NCBI RefSeq assembly: GCF_009002475.1
Contig: NZ_AP019860.1
Span: 806,001-870,000 of the forward strand
Reading direction: 5' to 3'
DNA from: Candidatus Uabimicrobium amorphum
GTDB taxonomy: Bacteria > Planctomycetota > Uabimicrobiia > Uabimicrobiales > Uabimicrobiaceae
Length of the DNA stretch: 64,000 nucleotides
Shown: piece by piece, positions 16,303 through 24,812 of the stretch
Position numbering within the stretch: the stretch's first letter is position 1
How the letters are laid out: every line of letters starts with the position of its first letter
Position numbers and translations under genes: made by a program
Notes under the pieces: model-generated
Seen by the model: only the letters and a program-made list of their open reading frames with translations
Databases searched by the model: none
Told to the model about the DNA's origin: nothing

Positions 16303-17253
16303 ATGTCCCCTGTATACAAAAAGTTTTATAAAGAAATTACCGCTGGCTTTTTTATTGCGCTGGCAACTATTGCTCTTGGCTATCTACCGTATGATGACTT
16401 TTGGCAAGGTGCATGGGTTTTTCTCTCTACATCAGCAGCAGCATGGATGGCTTTAAAAACAAGAGTCAAAGAAAGCGACGCGGATCGATATTCTCGATTG
16501 GCAAAAGGTTATTTTAGTTATTGGATCAAAAAAGATCCGCAAAAAGTAGAGGGCCTTTTTGCGAATAACGTTCCATATTCTGTTGTGGAATGGCTTAAAA
16601 AAGAAGAAAATTGCAATCTATTTGACTGCGATGTACCACATGTTGTCGATTCGTGGTGTCGTGTGGGCGACGAGCCTGGAGAACTTATTTTCCGCAGTGG
16701 TTTAAATTTGGGAAAAATGTTGAGCGATAAGGACAACCGGGAAGTCCACGAGTTTTTGTCAGAAAAATTTGTGGAGCTTGTCCAGGAAAAACGAAAACTT
16801 TTAGGTGAAGAAATTGCTCCGCATGTTTTCTATAAAGAGCTGAAAGAGGGAGATTATCGTCCTACAGGTGTGCATATTAGCGATGCATATAGTGAATGCC
16901 TTATTATTCGTGAACGCCGCGACTGGGATGGAGCCACTAGTGAACGGATCTCGCTAGGGTTAAAGAAGGATTATCTCGAACAGCTTAGCGACGAAGAGTG
17001 GGACACTGTTAAAAATACAATTATCTATAAACATTGCCCTTATTTTAGACCAGTGGGAGGGGGGAGCGGTCCGCAAAAAAAATACGTACCTCTCTTTTTG
17101 ACAGAAAAAAAGTTAAGTGCAGAAGAACTCGATCATTTTCCGCAGACGGCAACGCAGATTTACAACGAAATAAAGAAATATATTGCTGATCAAACCTCGG
17201 TAAATGAAGAACAAGAAGAACAAAAGCAAGAGCAAAACGAGGAACAACAATGA
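16303..17253 (+). CDS. Two-helix membrane protein of unknown function
   Basis: 316 residues. Two N-terminal membrane helices are visible: AGFFIALATIALGYLPY and WQGAWVFLSTSAAAWMAL (about 14-48). A soluble region of about 250 residues follows, without a motif I recognise. The last 20 residues are nearly all Glu and Gln with a few Asn, probably disordered. The large domain is likely cytoplasmic. Its stop overlaps the start of threonine aldolase by ATGA, and the small HTH membrane protein lies just upstream. The three may form one operon, but no joint function is evident. Confidence 0.8.
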   Translation: MSPVYKKFYKEITAGFFIALATIALGYLPYDDFWQGAWVFLSTSAAAWMALKTRVKESDADRYSRLAKGYFSYWIKKDPQKVEGLFANNVPYSVVEWLKKEENCNLFDCDVPHVVDSWCRVGDEPGELIFRSGLNLGKMLSDKDNREVHEFLSEKFVELVQEKRKLLGEEIAPHVFYKELKEGDYRPTGVHISDAYSECLIIRERRDWDGATSERISLGLKKDYLEQLSDEEWDTVKNTIIYKHCPYFRPVGGGSGPQKKYVPLFLTEKKLSAEELDHFPQTATQIYNEIKKYIADQTSVNEEQEEQKQEQNEEQQ

Positions 17254-18266
17254 TTGATTTGCGAAGTGACACCGTAACCCAACCTTGTGATGAAATGCGT
17301 AAGAAAATGGCCACGGCTATTGTGGGTGATGATATGTTTGGCGAGGACCCTAGCGTAAATGAATTGCAGGAATTCGCGCGTAAAATTACCGGGAAAGAAG
17401 AAGTGTTGTTTGTTCCTTCCGCATCGATGTCCAATCAACTTGCTGTGAAAGCTCTAACGGCTCCTGGAGATGCTATCGCTGTTTTGAAACATGCGCATGT
17501 ATATCGCTATGAGTCAGGAGCCGCACCTCTTTTATCTGGAGTTACAATGCTGCAAGTGGGAGACAAACGCGGCATAATTTCTGTGGAAGAAATAGGTAAC
17601 ACGATACCCCCCGATGATCAGCATTATCCGCCCTTAACGTTACTGTGCATGGAAAATACTCACAATGGTCAAATTGTACCTATCGATAACATAAAAAAAC
17701 TTCACGAATATTGTTGTGAAAAGGATATTAAAATGCACTTGGACGGGGCGCGCATTTTTAACGCCTCTGTGGCCACAGGAATCGACGTTAAAGACTATGC
17801 CAAATATTTTGACACAGTTACTATTTGTCTATCGAAGGGGCTAGGGGCTCCAATAGGTGCTTTAATTTGTTCCAACAAGCAATACGCGAAAAAAATACAT
17901 CGTTTTCGTAAAGTTATGGGTGGTGCAATGCGCCAATCAGGAATTATCGCCGCTGCAGGATTGTATGCATTACAGAATAATGTGCAGCATTTGAGTATGG
18001 ATCACAAAAACGCACAGCATCTAGCCTCGGGACTTAAAGACCTTAACTATTTGGAGATCTTAGGTCCTGTTGAAACGAATATGGTTTTTGTTTCATATGC
18101 GCAAAGTAAAATAAGTGGTGAGGCGTTACAAGAGCATATGATGTCTAAGGGCGTTAACATTGTGGTGGACGAAGCAAAAAAAATGATACGTTTAGTGACA
18201 CACCGTGACATTACTATGCAACACATCGATCATGTACTTGAACAATTACACTGTTTTGCCTCTTAA
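17250..18266 (+). CDS. ltaE: Low-specificity L-threonine aldolase (PLP enzyme)
   Basis: 338 residues, the usual length. It opens MIDLRSDTVTQPCDEMRKKM, the family signature, followed by GDDMFGEDPSVNELQ. The PLP lysine is in TICLSKGLGAPIGAL (about 195). HLDGARIFNA (about 165-174) carries the Asp and Arg that hold the cofactor. The enzyme splits L-threonine or L-allo-threonine into glycine and acetaldehyde in the cytosol. The start overlaps the preceding membrane-protein gene by four bases (ATGA), so translation is coupled. Confidence 0.95.
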   Translation: MIDLRSDTVTQPCDEMRKKMATAIVGDDMFGEDPSVNELQEFARKITGKEEVLFVPSASMSNQLAVKALTAPGDAIAVLKHAHVYRYESGAAPLLSGVTMLQVGDKRGIISVEEIGNTIPPDDQHYPPLTLLCMENTHNGQIVPIDNIKKLHEYCCEKDIKMHLDGARIFNASVATGIDVKDYAKYFDTVTICLSKGLGAPIGALICSNKQYAKKIHRFRKVMGGAMRQSGIIAAAGLYALQNNVQHLSMDHKNAQHLASGLKDLNYLEILGPVETNMVFVSYAQSKISGEALQEHMMSKGVNIVVDEAKKMIRLVTHRDITMQHIDHVLEQLHCFAS

Positions 18267-18442
18267 TAATATTACGATTTTTCTGCTGCATCATTTTCTA
18301 AATAATGATATATTAAAGTGTAAAATATTTTAAACGACTTGTGCTGGTAGAAAGACCAAGAATAATCTATAGTAAAGCCAAAATAAATAGTGCAAGTTGT
18401 CTTCAATCAATTGTTTTTGCAATTATTTTAGCGAGAATTCAC

Positions 18443-19477
18443 ATGAACGAGGGTTACTCTGAAATTACGCAAATCATAAGTCAGATAAAGAAGAAAAAAA
18501 TTGAGTTAGAAGCCCTTTTGGGAAAACACAACGATGATATTTTCACTAAAAAAATAATGAACGCCATTCTCAAAGTAGAGGGACTCATCTCAAAAGCAAA
18601 GAAGTTGCAAATGAGTATTGACGTAAAGGGCTATACAACATCACATAAGGTATCCTCTGGTATTTTACATTCCAAATTACTAAAAGAAATTAACCAAATA
18701 AAAAAGCAAGAGCAAGAAATTAATGAAACTAAGTTTGGCATAGAAAAATTAATTGCAGAAACACCCAAGGAAAAGTGGAAAAAATCACAAAAAAAGCCAA
18801 AATCTAAATCGAAACCAAAAGCAAATAGTAATGATTCTTGGGAAGTAATAGACATACCATTTCATACAGAAGAAGAGGATCAAGATCAAACAGGTGAAGA
18901 GCTCATTAGTTACGCAAAAACTTCCCCAAAAACAAAAGCGGAAAAGACTTCCTCTACTACGAAAGATCACTACAAGCCTTTTTCTAACAACTTGAGTCAA
19001 ATAGAGAAAAGAAATTCCTTGGAAGTCCAGGAAATGATTAGTCAGTTTCGCAAAATACGCAGCGATTTAGATTCGATGTTGTCGTCCTATCGAGGACAAA
19101 AGTATCGTAAAAAAATCATGGATTCTATTATAAAGATAAAGGCAAGTATCAATACTTTACTTAGTATGCAATCATCTTTTAAAGTGGCAAAAAGTAGTAC
19201 AATAAATCATAGTGCAACGATCAATCGCGCTCAGTTTGAGAAGCAAATTGCGCTACTCAAAAAAGAGAAGAAAGAGATGTTGGAAAAACTGAAGATACTG
19301 AAGGCCAAAGTTGCAAAAGAAAAAAGGGAAATTGTACAACAAAGCTATGAAACCAAGAAAACGTTTCATAGTAGTCCCAAGAAGAAGACAAGTAATACTA
19401 AAGATGAAAAAGACCCGGCAATGGTGAACATACTTCTCAAGATGGGTGTTTTGAAGAAAAAGAACAAAGATAAATAG
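18443..19477 (+). CDS. Coiled-coil protein with an internal duplication, function unknown
   Basis: 344 residues from the ATG at 18443. The open frame extends up to a GTG at 18341, but the extra 34 residues have no ribosome site and an unrelated composition. Two similar halves can be aligned by eye. Residues about 7-90 (ITQIISQIKKKKIELEALL, KKIMNAILKVEGLI) match about 196-280 (VQEMISQFRKIRSDLDSML, KKIMDSIIKIKASI). Each half is helical and very Lys-rich and leads into a coiled coil. A charged linker with KKPKSKSKPKANS separates them. No signal peptide or membrane helix is seen. It resembles no family I know. A stem-loop follows at 19546-19573. Confidence 0.7.
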   Translation: MNEGYSEITQIISQIKKKKIELEALLGKHNDDIFTKKIMNAILKVEGLISKAKKLQMSIDVKGYTTSHKVSSGILHSKLLKEINQIKKQEQEINETKFGIEKLIAETPKEKWKKSQKKPKSKSKPKANSNDSWEVIDIPFHTEEEDQDQTGEELISYAKTSPKTKAEKTSSTTKDHYKPFSNNLSQIEKRNSLEVQEMISQFRKIRSDLDSMLSSYRGQKYRKKIMDSIIKIKASINTLLSMQSSFKVAKSSTINHSATINRAQFEKQIALLKKEKKEMLEKLKILKAKVAKEKREIVQQSYETKKTFHSSPKKKTSNTKDEKDPAMVNILLKMGVLKKKNKDK

Positions 19478-19545
19478 CTTTGTGTTGTTGGCAGGGGTTT
19501 ACTACAGGGCAATACGTTGTCGATTTTCAATGAAAAGAAAAAAAA

Positions 19546-19573
19546 CAGGAAAGTAGTTTTCACTACTTTCCTG
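19546..19573. terminator. Stem-loop, probable terminator region
   Basis: CAGGAAAGTAG and CTACTTTCCTG make a perfect 11-bp stem with loop TTTTCA, 69 bases after the coiled-coil gene. The T-run is on the minus-strand side (AAAAGAAAAAAAA precedes it). On the plus strand only a distant GGTTTTTTAGG follows. Termination on the plus strand is therefore less certain. Confidence 0.5.
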
Positions 19574-19770
19574 CAAGTGGGAAAAAGGTTTTTTAGGTGC
19601 TACTTGGGATAGGGCGCTTATTACAATCTACGCTAGACAGAATAAGCAAGTAGTGTGCCAAACAAAAGATTTTTTTTGAAAAAAGATATAAAACCTAGTA
19701 AAAATAAGGGGAGGCGGCGATTATATTTTTTTGCTTCATTCTTCTCAATATATTCAAATGCTGAAAAAAA

Positions 19771-19787
19771 TGTCTAGATTTTAGACA
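19771..19787. promoter_or_regulatory. Operator-like palindrome, distal copy
   Basis: TGTCTAGATTTTAGACA is a 17-base inverted repeat with one mismatch. It lies 105 bases before the pseudokinase start and is a near copy of the site at 19839-19857. A pair of such sites before one gene is what a dimeric repressor or activator would need. The binding protein is unknown. Confidence 0.55.
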
Positions 19788-19838
19788 GTTTTTTGGCAGA
19801 AATCATATGGGCTAAGAATTATAAGCAATAAAAAAGAA

Positions 19839-19857
19839 ATGTCTAAATTTTAGACAT
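19839..19857. promoter_or_regulatory. Operator-like palindrome, proximal copy
   Basis: ATGTCTAAA-T-TTTAGACAT is a perfect 19-base palindrome. It ends 19 bases before the likely start ATG at 19877 and overlaps an alternative in-frame ATG at 19856. A protein bound here could block transcription, or the RNA hairpin could affect initiation. With the copy 68 bases upstream it forms a tandem pair. Confidence 0.6.
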
Positions 19858-19876
19858 GTTAAAGCCAGGTAAAGTT

Positions 19877-22864
19877 ATGCAAAACGAATTTGAGTCAATA
19901 GAACAGTCTATCGGTCATATAAAAATTCAAGAAAAGCTAGGTAGTAGTTCACTCGGAGATTGTTATAAGATAGAGCACGATGAATATGGAATATGTGTAC
20001 TTAAACACATATCACAAAAAGTTACCAAGAATAAAAAGTTTATTTCGCGATTTTTTAAAGACCTACATAAATTTAGAAACTTACAAGTAGAAAAACAGTT
20101 GTTTCATGAAAATGTGGCGAAGATTTTTGACATTGCAAATTACGAAGATGACAATCTATACATTATAAGAGAGTATGTACCTGGAGAAGAACTACAACAA
20201 ACAATTTATAGTAAGAAAAAAATTGGAATACTTGAATCGGAAAAAATGTTACTACAAATCATCTCTGGTGTTGGATTTTTACATTCATACGAGTTTGTAT
20301 TTCGCAATTTAAAACCTAACAACATTATTATTGATGACAACTACAACGTAAAACTGGTCGATTTTTCTTTACCTCCAACACAGGCACAGTATCTGTCTCC
20401 CGAACAATGCAAAGGTAAAAAGTCTGGATATCATTCTGATGTATATACCATTGGTAATATTTTTTTCTATTATTTAACGGGACGCTCTGTTTTTGTAGGT
20501 GCTACATCAAAAGAAATTATGGAAGCACATGTTTCACAAGAAATTCCCGATGTAAAAAAATATAGACCTGACTTATCAGATGCGATGGTGGGTGTACTAG
20601 CAAAAATGCTAGCAAAGTCATCGGAAGAACGCTACCAAAATTGTTATCAGTTATTTTTTGATGCTCAGGATGCCGCGAAAGATAAGACATCTAGCTACGA
20701 AGCACCTAAAAAGACCGAAGTGAGTCGCGTGATCAAAAAACAACCCATAGAAAGCTCGTGGAAAACAACGAGTCAAGACACCTTAGAAACATCTACAATT
20801 CAATTAATACGTAGTGGAAATTCATGGATTAGACCAGATCAAAATATCGAAACTTCAACAATTGAACTCATCCGCGATGGTGCGGGTTGGAAAATGCCCG
20901 GTTCAAAACCCGCAGAATCTTCCAGTAGTGCAAACGAACAACCTCAAGAGTCGACGTTAGAATCTAAGGATGTTGCGACAACGGGTTTGGGCACGAACAT
21001 ACCGAGTGTGGATTTTGGTGCGAGCGCGACTGAAACCCAAAGTAGTGGTTTGAGTACGAACATACCCAGTGTGGATTTTGGTGCGAGTGCGAATGAAACA
21101 CAAAGTAGTGACTTGAGCACGAACATACCGAGTGTGGACTTTGGTGCGAGTGAAACGCAGAGCAGTGACTTGAGCACGAACATACCGAGTGTGGACTTTG
21201 GTGCGAGTGCGAATGAAACGCAAAGCAGTGATATGAGTTTCCAATCATTTAGCTTGAGTACGGACAACGCTTCTGAAGAAGAATCAAGGTCGAATAGTAT
21301 GGGTTACCTTTTAGGGCGTTCAAGTTCGGATACTGTAGACGAAACGAATTCTCAAGATCCAAACAATTCTTTAGACGATTTATTTTTTAATCCTTCGACA
21401 CCATCAAAAACCACTACTGCAAGGATGAATATCGAACAATTTCGCGACGCAGAAGAGCAGCAAGACGTATTTGCGGAATCGTACACTATTTCTCCTGACG
21501 ACGAAGATTTAGAAGATGTGGGGGCACCACTGTCGGTTAGTACCGCAAGCAGTGAAGATGTTTCCGCTAGTGGTGAAATTACAATAGAATTACCCGGAGA
21601 TGCTTCGATTTTTGATGAAGACGCCGTCGAATATGCTGCCGTCGAAGCAAGCACCGAAGAATTTGATGAGGGAGGAGACTCTCTTTTTGAAATATATTTG
21701 AATCAGGGAAAAGTGGATACTGATGATATTTTGAATACTTCAGATGGTGAATTGGAAGCTGTACAAGACGACTCCATGATTGACGAGGCATTGGGGGGGA
21801 CACCAGAAAAAACAGTAACTTCAGAGGATTTTACCACGGTATTTATTTCGAAAGAAGAAAGTGAACAACAGGAAGAAAATCAATTTGAAGATAGTGTTGA
21901 GGTAGAGCTAGACCAAAGTTTTTTCCAGGTACCAAGTATCGAAATTAATCCCGAAGACCCTACTCCTTCTACAAAACAATTGATATCTCCGCTGGTGGCC
22001 AACGATTTTAACACTAACTTTTCCGAAGATAAATTTACCAGCAACATGTACGAAGTGAGTCAAGACGACAGTCAATGGCTAGAAAGTGGTACGGTAATTG
22101 ATGATGAGCAAGACAGTCAATTTTGTCCCGCGTCTATTCTTTTTTTACGTGTAAAAAATAAAGAAGCGCAAGAAAACGACTTAATGCAAATGATAAATTT
22201 TTTCAATGAAATTACCGAAAATATCGAAGTCTGTGTAGAACGCTACAATGGAAATTTTGATGCGCTAATGGGAAGTTACCTGCTTTCTGTTTTTAATAAA
22301 AATGGTGGAACAGAGGACGCATGGTCGGCGATTCAAACATCACTAGAGGTAAAAAACGATTTTGCAAAATTGTACCCCGAAGTCAACATATACAGTGGAA
22401 TTCACTACGGAGAAATCGTAAAAGCTTGTGTTGGTTCCGCGAAGACAAAACGTTTAACGTCTATAGGCGACAATGTTGATCTTGCGAATGAATTGGTGCG
22501 TCTGTGTGAATACTATCAATGTCGCATTCTTCTCACCGAAGATGTTTACAGCGATCACAAAAATAAGGTCATTGCCCGTGAAATAGACTATACATTAGTA
22601 AATGGTAGAGCGGTCAGAATATACGAACTGATTTGCCTTGCCAGTGATTTTCTTGACGAAGATATTATCAAGGCGCATGATTCTTACAGTAAAGCGCGTA
22701 GAATGTACAACGAAGGTAAATTTGCCCAAGCACTTGAAAAGTTTATCGGAATCTCTTGTATTCTTCCCAATGACCGGCCTACGGCATTTCATGTCGAAAG
22801 ATGTATTCAATTCATTGAGCGCCCTCCCCAAAACTGGGATGGTGTATGGCGTCCCAAAACCTAA
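19877..22864 (+). CDS. Pseudokinase fused to a degenerate class III adenylate cyclase domain
   Basis: 995 residues from the ATG at 19877, which has AGG seven bases upstream; an in-frame ATG at 19856 lies inside a palindrome. A kinase-like fold covers about 13-270: EKLGSSSLGDCY replaces the glycine loop, VLKHI keeps the lysine (K43), the catalytic loop reads FRNLKPNN (142-149) so the Asp is lost, and DFG reads DFS. A Ser/Thr/Glu-rich linker follows with four repeats LSTNIPSVDFGAS. About 750-900 matches a cyclase homology domain (GIHYGEIVKACVGS, TSIGDNVDLANELVRL). Its first metal Asp position reads FLRVK and the second is also missing. The tail (SKARRMYNEGKFAQALEKF, RPPQNWDGVWRP) is typical of bacterial adenylate cyclases. 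It probably acts as a scaffold or sensor rather than an enzyme. Confidence 0.8.
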   Translation: MQNEFESIEQSIGHIKIQEKLGSSSLGDCYKIEHDEYGICVLKHISQKVTKNKKFISRFFKDLHKFRNLQVEKQLFHENVAKIFDIANYEDDNLYIIREYVPGEELQQTIYSKKKIGILESEKMLLQIISGVGFLHSYEFVFRNLKPNNIIIDDNYNVKLVDFSLPPTQAQYLSPEQCKGKKSGYHSDVYTIGNIFFYYLTGRSVFVGATSKEIMEAHVSQEIPDVKKYRPDLSDAMVGVLAKMLAKSSEERYQNCYQLFFDAQDAAKDKTSSYEAPKKTEVSRVIKKQPIESSWKTTSQDTLETSTIQLIRSGNSWIRPDQNIETSTIELIRDGAGWKMPGSKPAESSSSANEQPQESTLESKDVATTGLGTNIPSVDFGASATETQSSGLSTNIPSVDFGASANETQSSDLSTNIPSVDFGASETQSSDLSTNIPSVDFGASANETQSSDMSFQSFSLSTDNASEEESRSNSMGYLLGRSSSDTVDETNSQDPNNSLDDLFFNPSTPSKTTTARMNIEQFRDAEEQQDVFAESYTISPDDEDLEDVGAPLSVSTASSEDVSASGEITIELPGDASIFDEDAVEYAAVEASTEEFDEGGDSLFEIYLNQGKVDTDDILNTSDGELEAVQDDSMIDEALGGTPEKTVTSEDFTTVFISKEESEQQEENQFEDSVEVELDQSFFQVPSIEINPEDPTPSTKQLISPLVANDFNTNFSEDKFTSNMYEVSQDDSQWLESGTVIDDEQDSQFCPASILFLRVKNKEAQENDLMQMINFFNEITENIEVCVERYNGNFDALMGSYLLSVFNKNGGTEDAWSAIQTSLEVKNDFAKLYPEVNIYSGIHYGEIVKACVGSAKTKRLTSIGDNVDLANELVRLCEYYQCRILLTEDVYSDHKNKVIAREIDYTLVNGRAVRIYELICLASDFLDEDIIKAHDSYSKARRMYNEGKFAQALEKFIGISCILPNDRPTAFHVERCIQFIERPPQNWDGVWRPKT
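20987..21232 (+). repeat. Four tandem 63-bp coding repeats
   Basis: Copies begin at 20987, 21050, 21113 (57 bp, two codons lost) and 21170. Each encodes LSTNIPSVDFGASANETQSSD or a close variant. They lie in the linker between the pseudokinase and cyclase-like parts and are similar enough at DNA level to expand or contract. Confidence 0.9.
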
Positions 22865-22883
22865 CCTACCAATATAACCCAAT

Positions 22884-22919
22884 AAAAAAGCTACTTTGTC
22901 CTCACAAAGTAGCTTTTTT
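22884..22919. terminator. Bidirectional terminator
   Basis: AAAAAAGCTACTTTG and CAAAGTAGCTTTTTT form a 15-bp perfect stem with loop TCCTCA. T-runs occur on both strands. It sits between the convergent pseudokinase and EF-hand genes. Confidence 0.93.
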
Positions 22920-22979
22920 TTATATCAATATTTAACTTCCAGATAGTACTCTGGGTTTTGCTATTATCAAGGTCTTTGA

Positions 22980-24635
22980 TTATCTATTCAAAAGTTTCTT
23001 TATTTGATCTTTTAACGCTTTTCTCTCTTGCTTAGAGATTTTGCCATCGCCATCTTTATCAAACATTTTCAGCAAATTTTTCTGAACATTTTTGCGTGGC
23101 GTAGTATTTTGTTTTTTACTTTTCGTAAAGCGACGTTGTCCTTTTTTTTGCGCAAAACGCTTGCGAAGATTTTTAATGTGCTTACGCATTTTTTGTTTTT
23201 CTTGTGGTGATAGATTACCATCTCCATTTGCATCGAATTTCTGTGTCAAGCGTTCGCGTATACGTTGTTTTAGAGCTTGCTTTTGTTGTGGAGAAAAACG
23301 TTTATTGCTCCAATTAGGTTTTGCAGATTGTCTATTTTGCCATTTGTTTTGACCATCGCGTTTTTTACTTTTTGCAAAACGTCTATTTTGCCATTTATTT
23401 TTTTTACCCTTGGCAAAACGTCTGTTGTGTGGAGTATCTTGTTGGAAACGATTGCGTCTGCTTTGAAAACGTTTGCGTATATTTTGTAGATGTTTTTTGG
23501 CTAATTTTTTTTCTTTTTCAGAAAGTTTGCCGTCGCCATTACGATCGAATTTATTTTTGAAATGCTCTTTGATACGCTTTTTTATTTGTTCACGACGGTT
23601 GTTTGGGGAAAAGTTTTTTTTGCCGTGGCGTTTACCAAAGTGACGACGTCCATGTTGTTGAAAACGTTGTTGTCCGCGCGCGAAACGTCTGTGGTGACGA
23701 GGAGTATCACTGTGATGTCTGCCAAAATGCTTGTGAGAACGGTGGCGTTTGCCAAAGTGATGATGACCATGTTGTTGAAAACGTTGTTGTCCACGCGCAA
23801 AGCGTCTGTGGTGACGAGGAGTATCACTGTGATGTCTACCAAAACGCTTGTGAGAGCGGTGGCGTTTGCCAAAGTGATGATGACCATGTTGTTGAAAACG
23901 TTGTTGTCCACGCGCAAAGCGTCTGTGTTGACGAGGAGCATTACTGTGGTGTCTGCCAAAACGTTTGTGAGAGCGTTGGCGTTTGCCAAAGTGATGATGA
24001 CCATGTTGTTGAAAACGTTGTTGTCCACGCGCAAAGCGTCTGTGGTGACGAGGAGCATTACTGTGATGTCTGCCAAAACGTTTGTGAGAGCGTTGGTGTT
24101 TGCCAAAGTGATGATGACCATGTTGTTGAAAACGTTGTTGTCCACGCGCAAAGCGTCTGTGGTGGTGCGGCATATTATTTGCAAAGTGACGTTGCTTTGT
24201 TCTATTTTGAAAACGTTCGCGCATACCTTGAAAATGTTTTCTTGCCAATCGTTTCTCTCGTCCAGAGAGGTGACCATCGCCATTGTAATCAAACTTGTTT
24301 TTTAAGTAGGTACGAATACGTTTCTTTATTTGTTGTCTTCGTTGCGGCGAAAAATGTCTACCCCTATTTAAATGAGGACGGTTGTGTATTTTTTTTAATT
24401 TAGCTTCTTTCTTATTTTCAAGTGTATCTACGGAAAGAGCATTTTTATTTTCGTATGTTTGAAGAGTATTTTTTAGGTCGTTTTTTAGATTTTGCATCAA
24501 CGCTTGGCGTTCATTTATCGAAAGTACGCCATCATTATTTGTATCAAATTGTGCTTTCAGCTTTGTGTATTTGTCATTGGTATCCGCAAACAACACCGAA
24601 CCAAAGACAAGGGCTATAATAGTTAATTTTTTCAT
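22980..24635 (-). CDS. Exported EF-hand protein with His/Arg-rich tandem repeats
   Basis: 551 residues from the ATG at 24635, which has AAAGGATC about five bases upstream and gives a clean signal peptide MKKLTIIALVFGSVLFA. The open frame continues 12 codons further up without a ribosome site. Five EF-hand loops are visible: DTNNDGVLS, DYNGDGHLS, DRNGDGKLS, DANGDGNLS and DKDGDGKIS. Between the second and third are five copies of a 39-residue unit such as RHHRRFARGQQRFQQHGHHHFG. The protein is extremely basic and rich in His, Arg, Gln and Phe. Calcium binding by the EF-hands follows from the family. Binding of transition metals or polyanions by the His/Arg repeats is inference. It is expected in the periplasm or outside the cell. 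Confidence 0.85.
   Translation of the reverse strand: MKKLTIIALVFGSVLFADTNDKYTKLKAQFDTNNDGVLSINERQALMQNLKNDLKNTLQTYENKNALSVDTLENKKEAKLKKIHNRPHLNRGRHFSPQRRQQIKKRIRTYLKNKFDYNGDGHLSGREKRLARKHFQGMRERFQNRTKQRHFANNMPHHHRRFARGQQRFQQHGHHHFGKHQRSHKRFGRHHSNAPRHHRRFARGQQRFQQHGHHHFGKRQRSHKRFGRHHSNAPRQHRRFARGQQRFQQHGHHHFGKRHRSHKRFGRHHSDTPRHHRRFARGQQRFQQHGHHHFGKRHRSHKHFGRHHSDTPRHHRRFARGQQRFQQHGRRHFGKRHGKKNFSPNNRREQIKKRIKEHFKNKFDRNGDGKLSEKEKKLAKKHLQNIRKRFQSRRNRFQQDTPHNRRFAKGKKNKWQNRRFAKSKKRDGQNKWQNRQSAKPNWSNKRFSPQQKQALKQRIRERLTQKFDANGDGNLSPQEKQKMRKHIKNLRKRFAQKKGQRRFTKSKKQNTTPRKNVQKNLLKMFDKDGDGKISKQERKALKDQIKKLLNR
23620..24180 (-). repeat. Five tandem 117-bp coding repeats
   Basis: The marker CATGTTGTTGAAAACGTTG recurs at about 23651, 23768, 23885, 24002 and 24119, exactly 117 bases apart. 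Each unit encodes 39 residues of the His-rich EF-hand protein. The copies are nearly identical in DNA, which suggests recent duplication. Long open frames on the opposite strand here are a by-product of the repeat. Confidence 0.93.
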
Positions 24636-24812
24636 AAGTAGATCCTTTAAATTCAAATTTGACATCCCCATAAGTTCGTCTGTTTATAGTGTGTATGATA
24701 ACAACTGTGGCCAGTGAAAAAATTTTATGATAAAATATCAACCATTATACTCAATTTATATTCTAAGTTAAAGTGAGAGTTGAAAGGGGTGAATTAAGTT
24801 CACCGTTTATTT

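Noticed and set aside
18341..18442. GTG extension of the duplicated coiled-coil protein
   Set aside because: No ribosome site before the GTG, and the 34 added residues differ in composition from the rest.
23562..24403. Long plus-strand open frames opposite the EF-hand gene
   Set aside because: They mirror the 117-bp coding repeats. Only the minus strand gives a signal peptide, EF-hands and a ribosome site.
24788..24804. Small hairpin GGTGAA/TTCACC before mnmA as a riboswitch
   Set aside because: Only six base pairs and no surrounding conserved aptamer; chance is sufficient.
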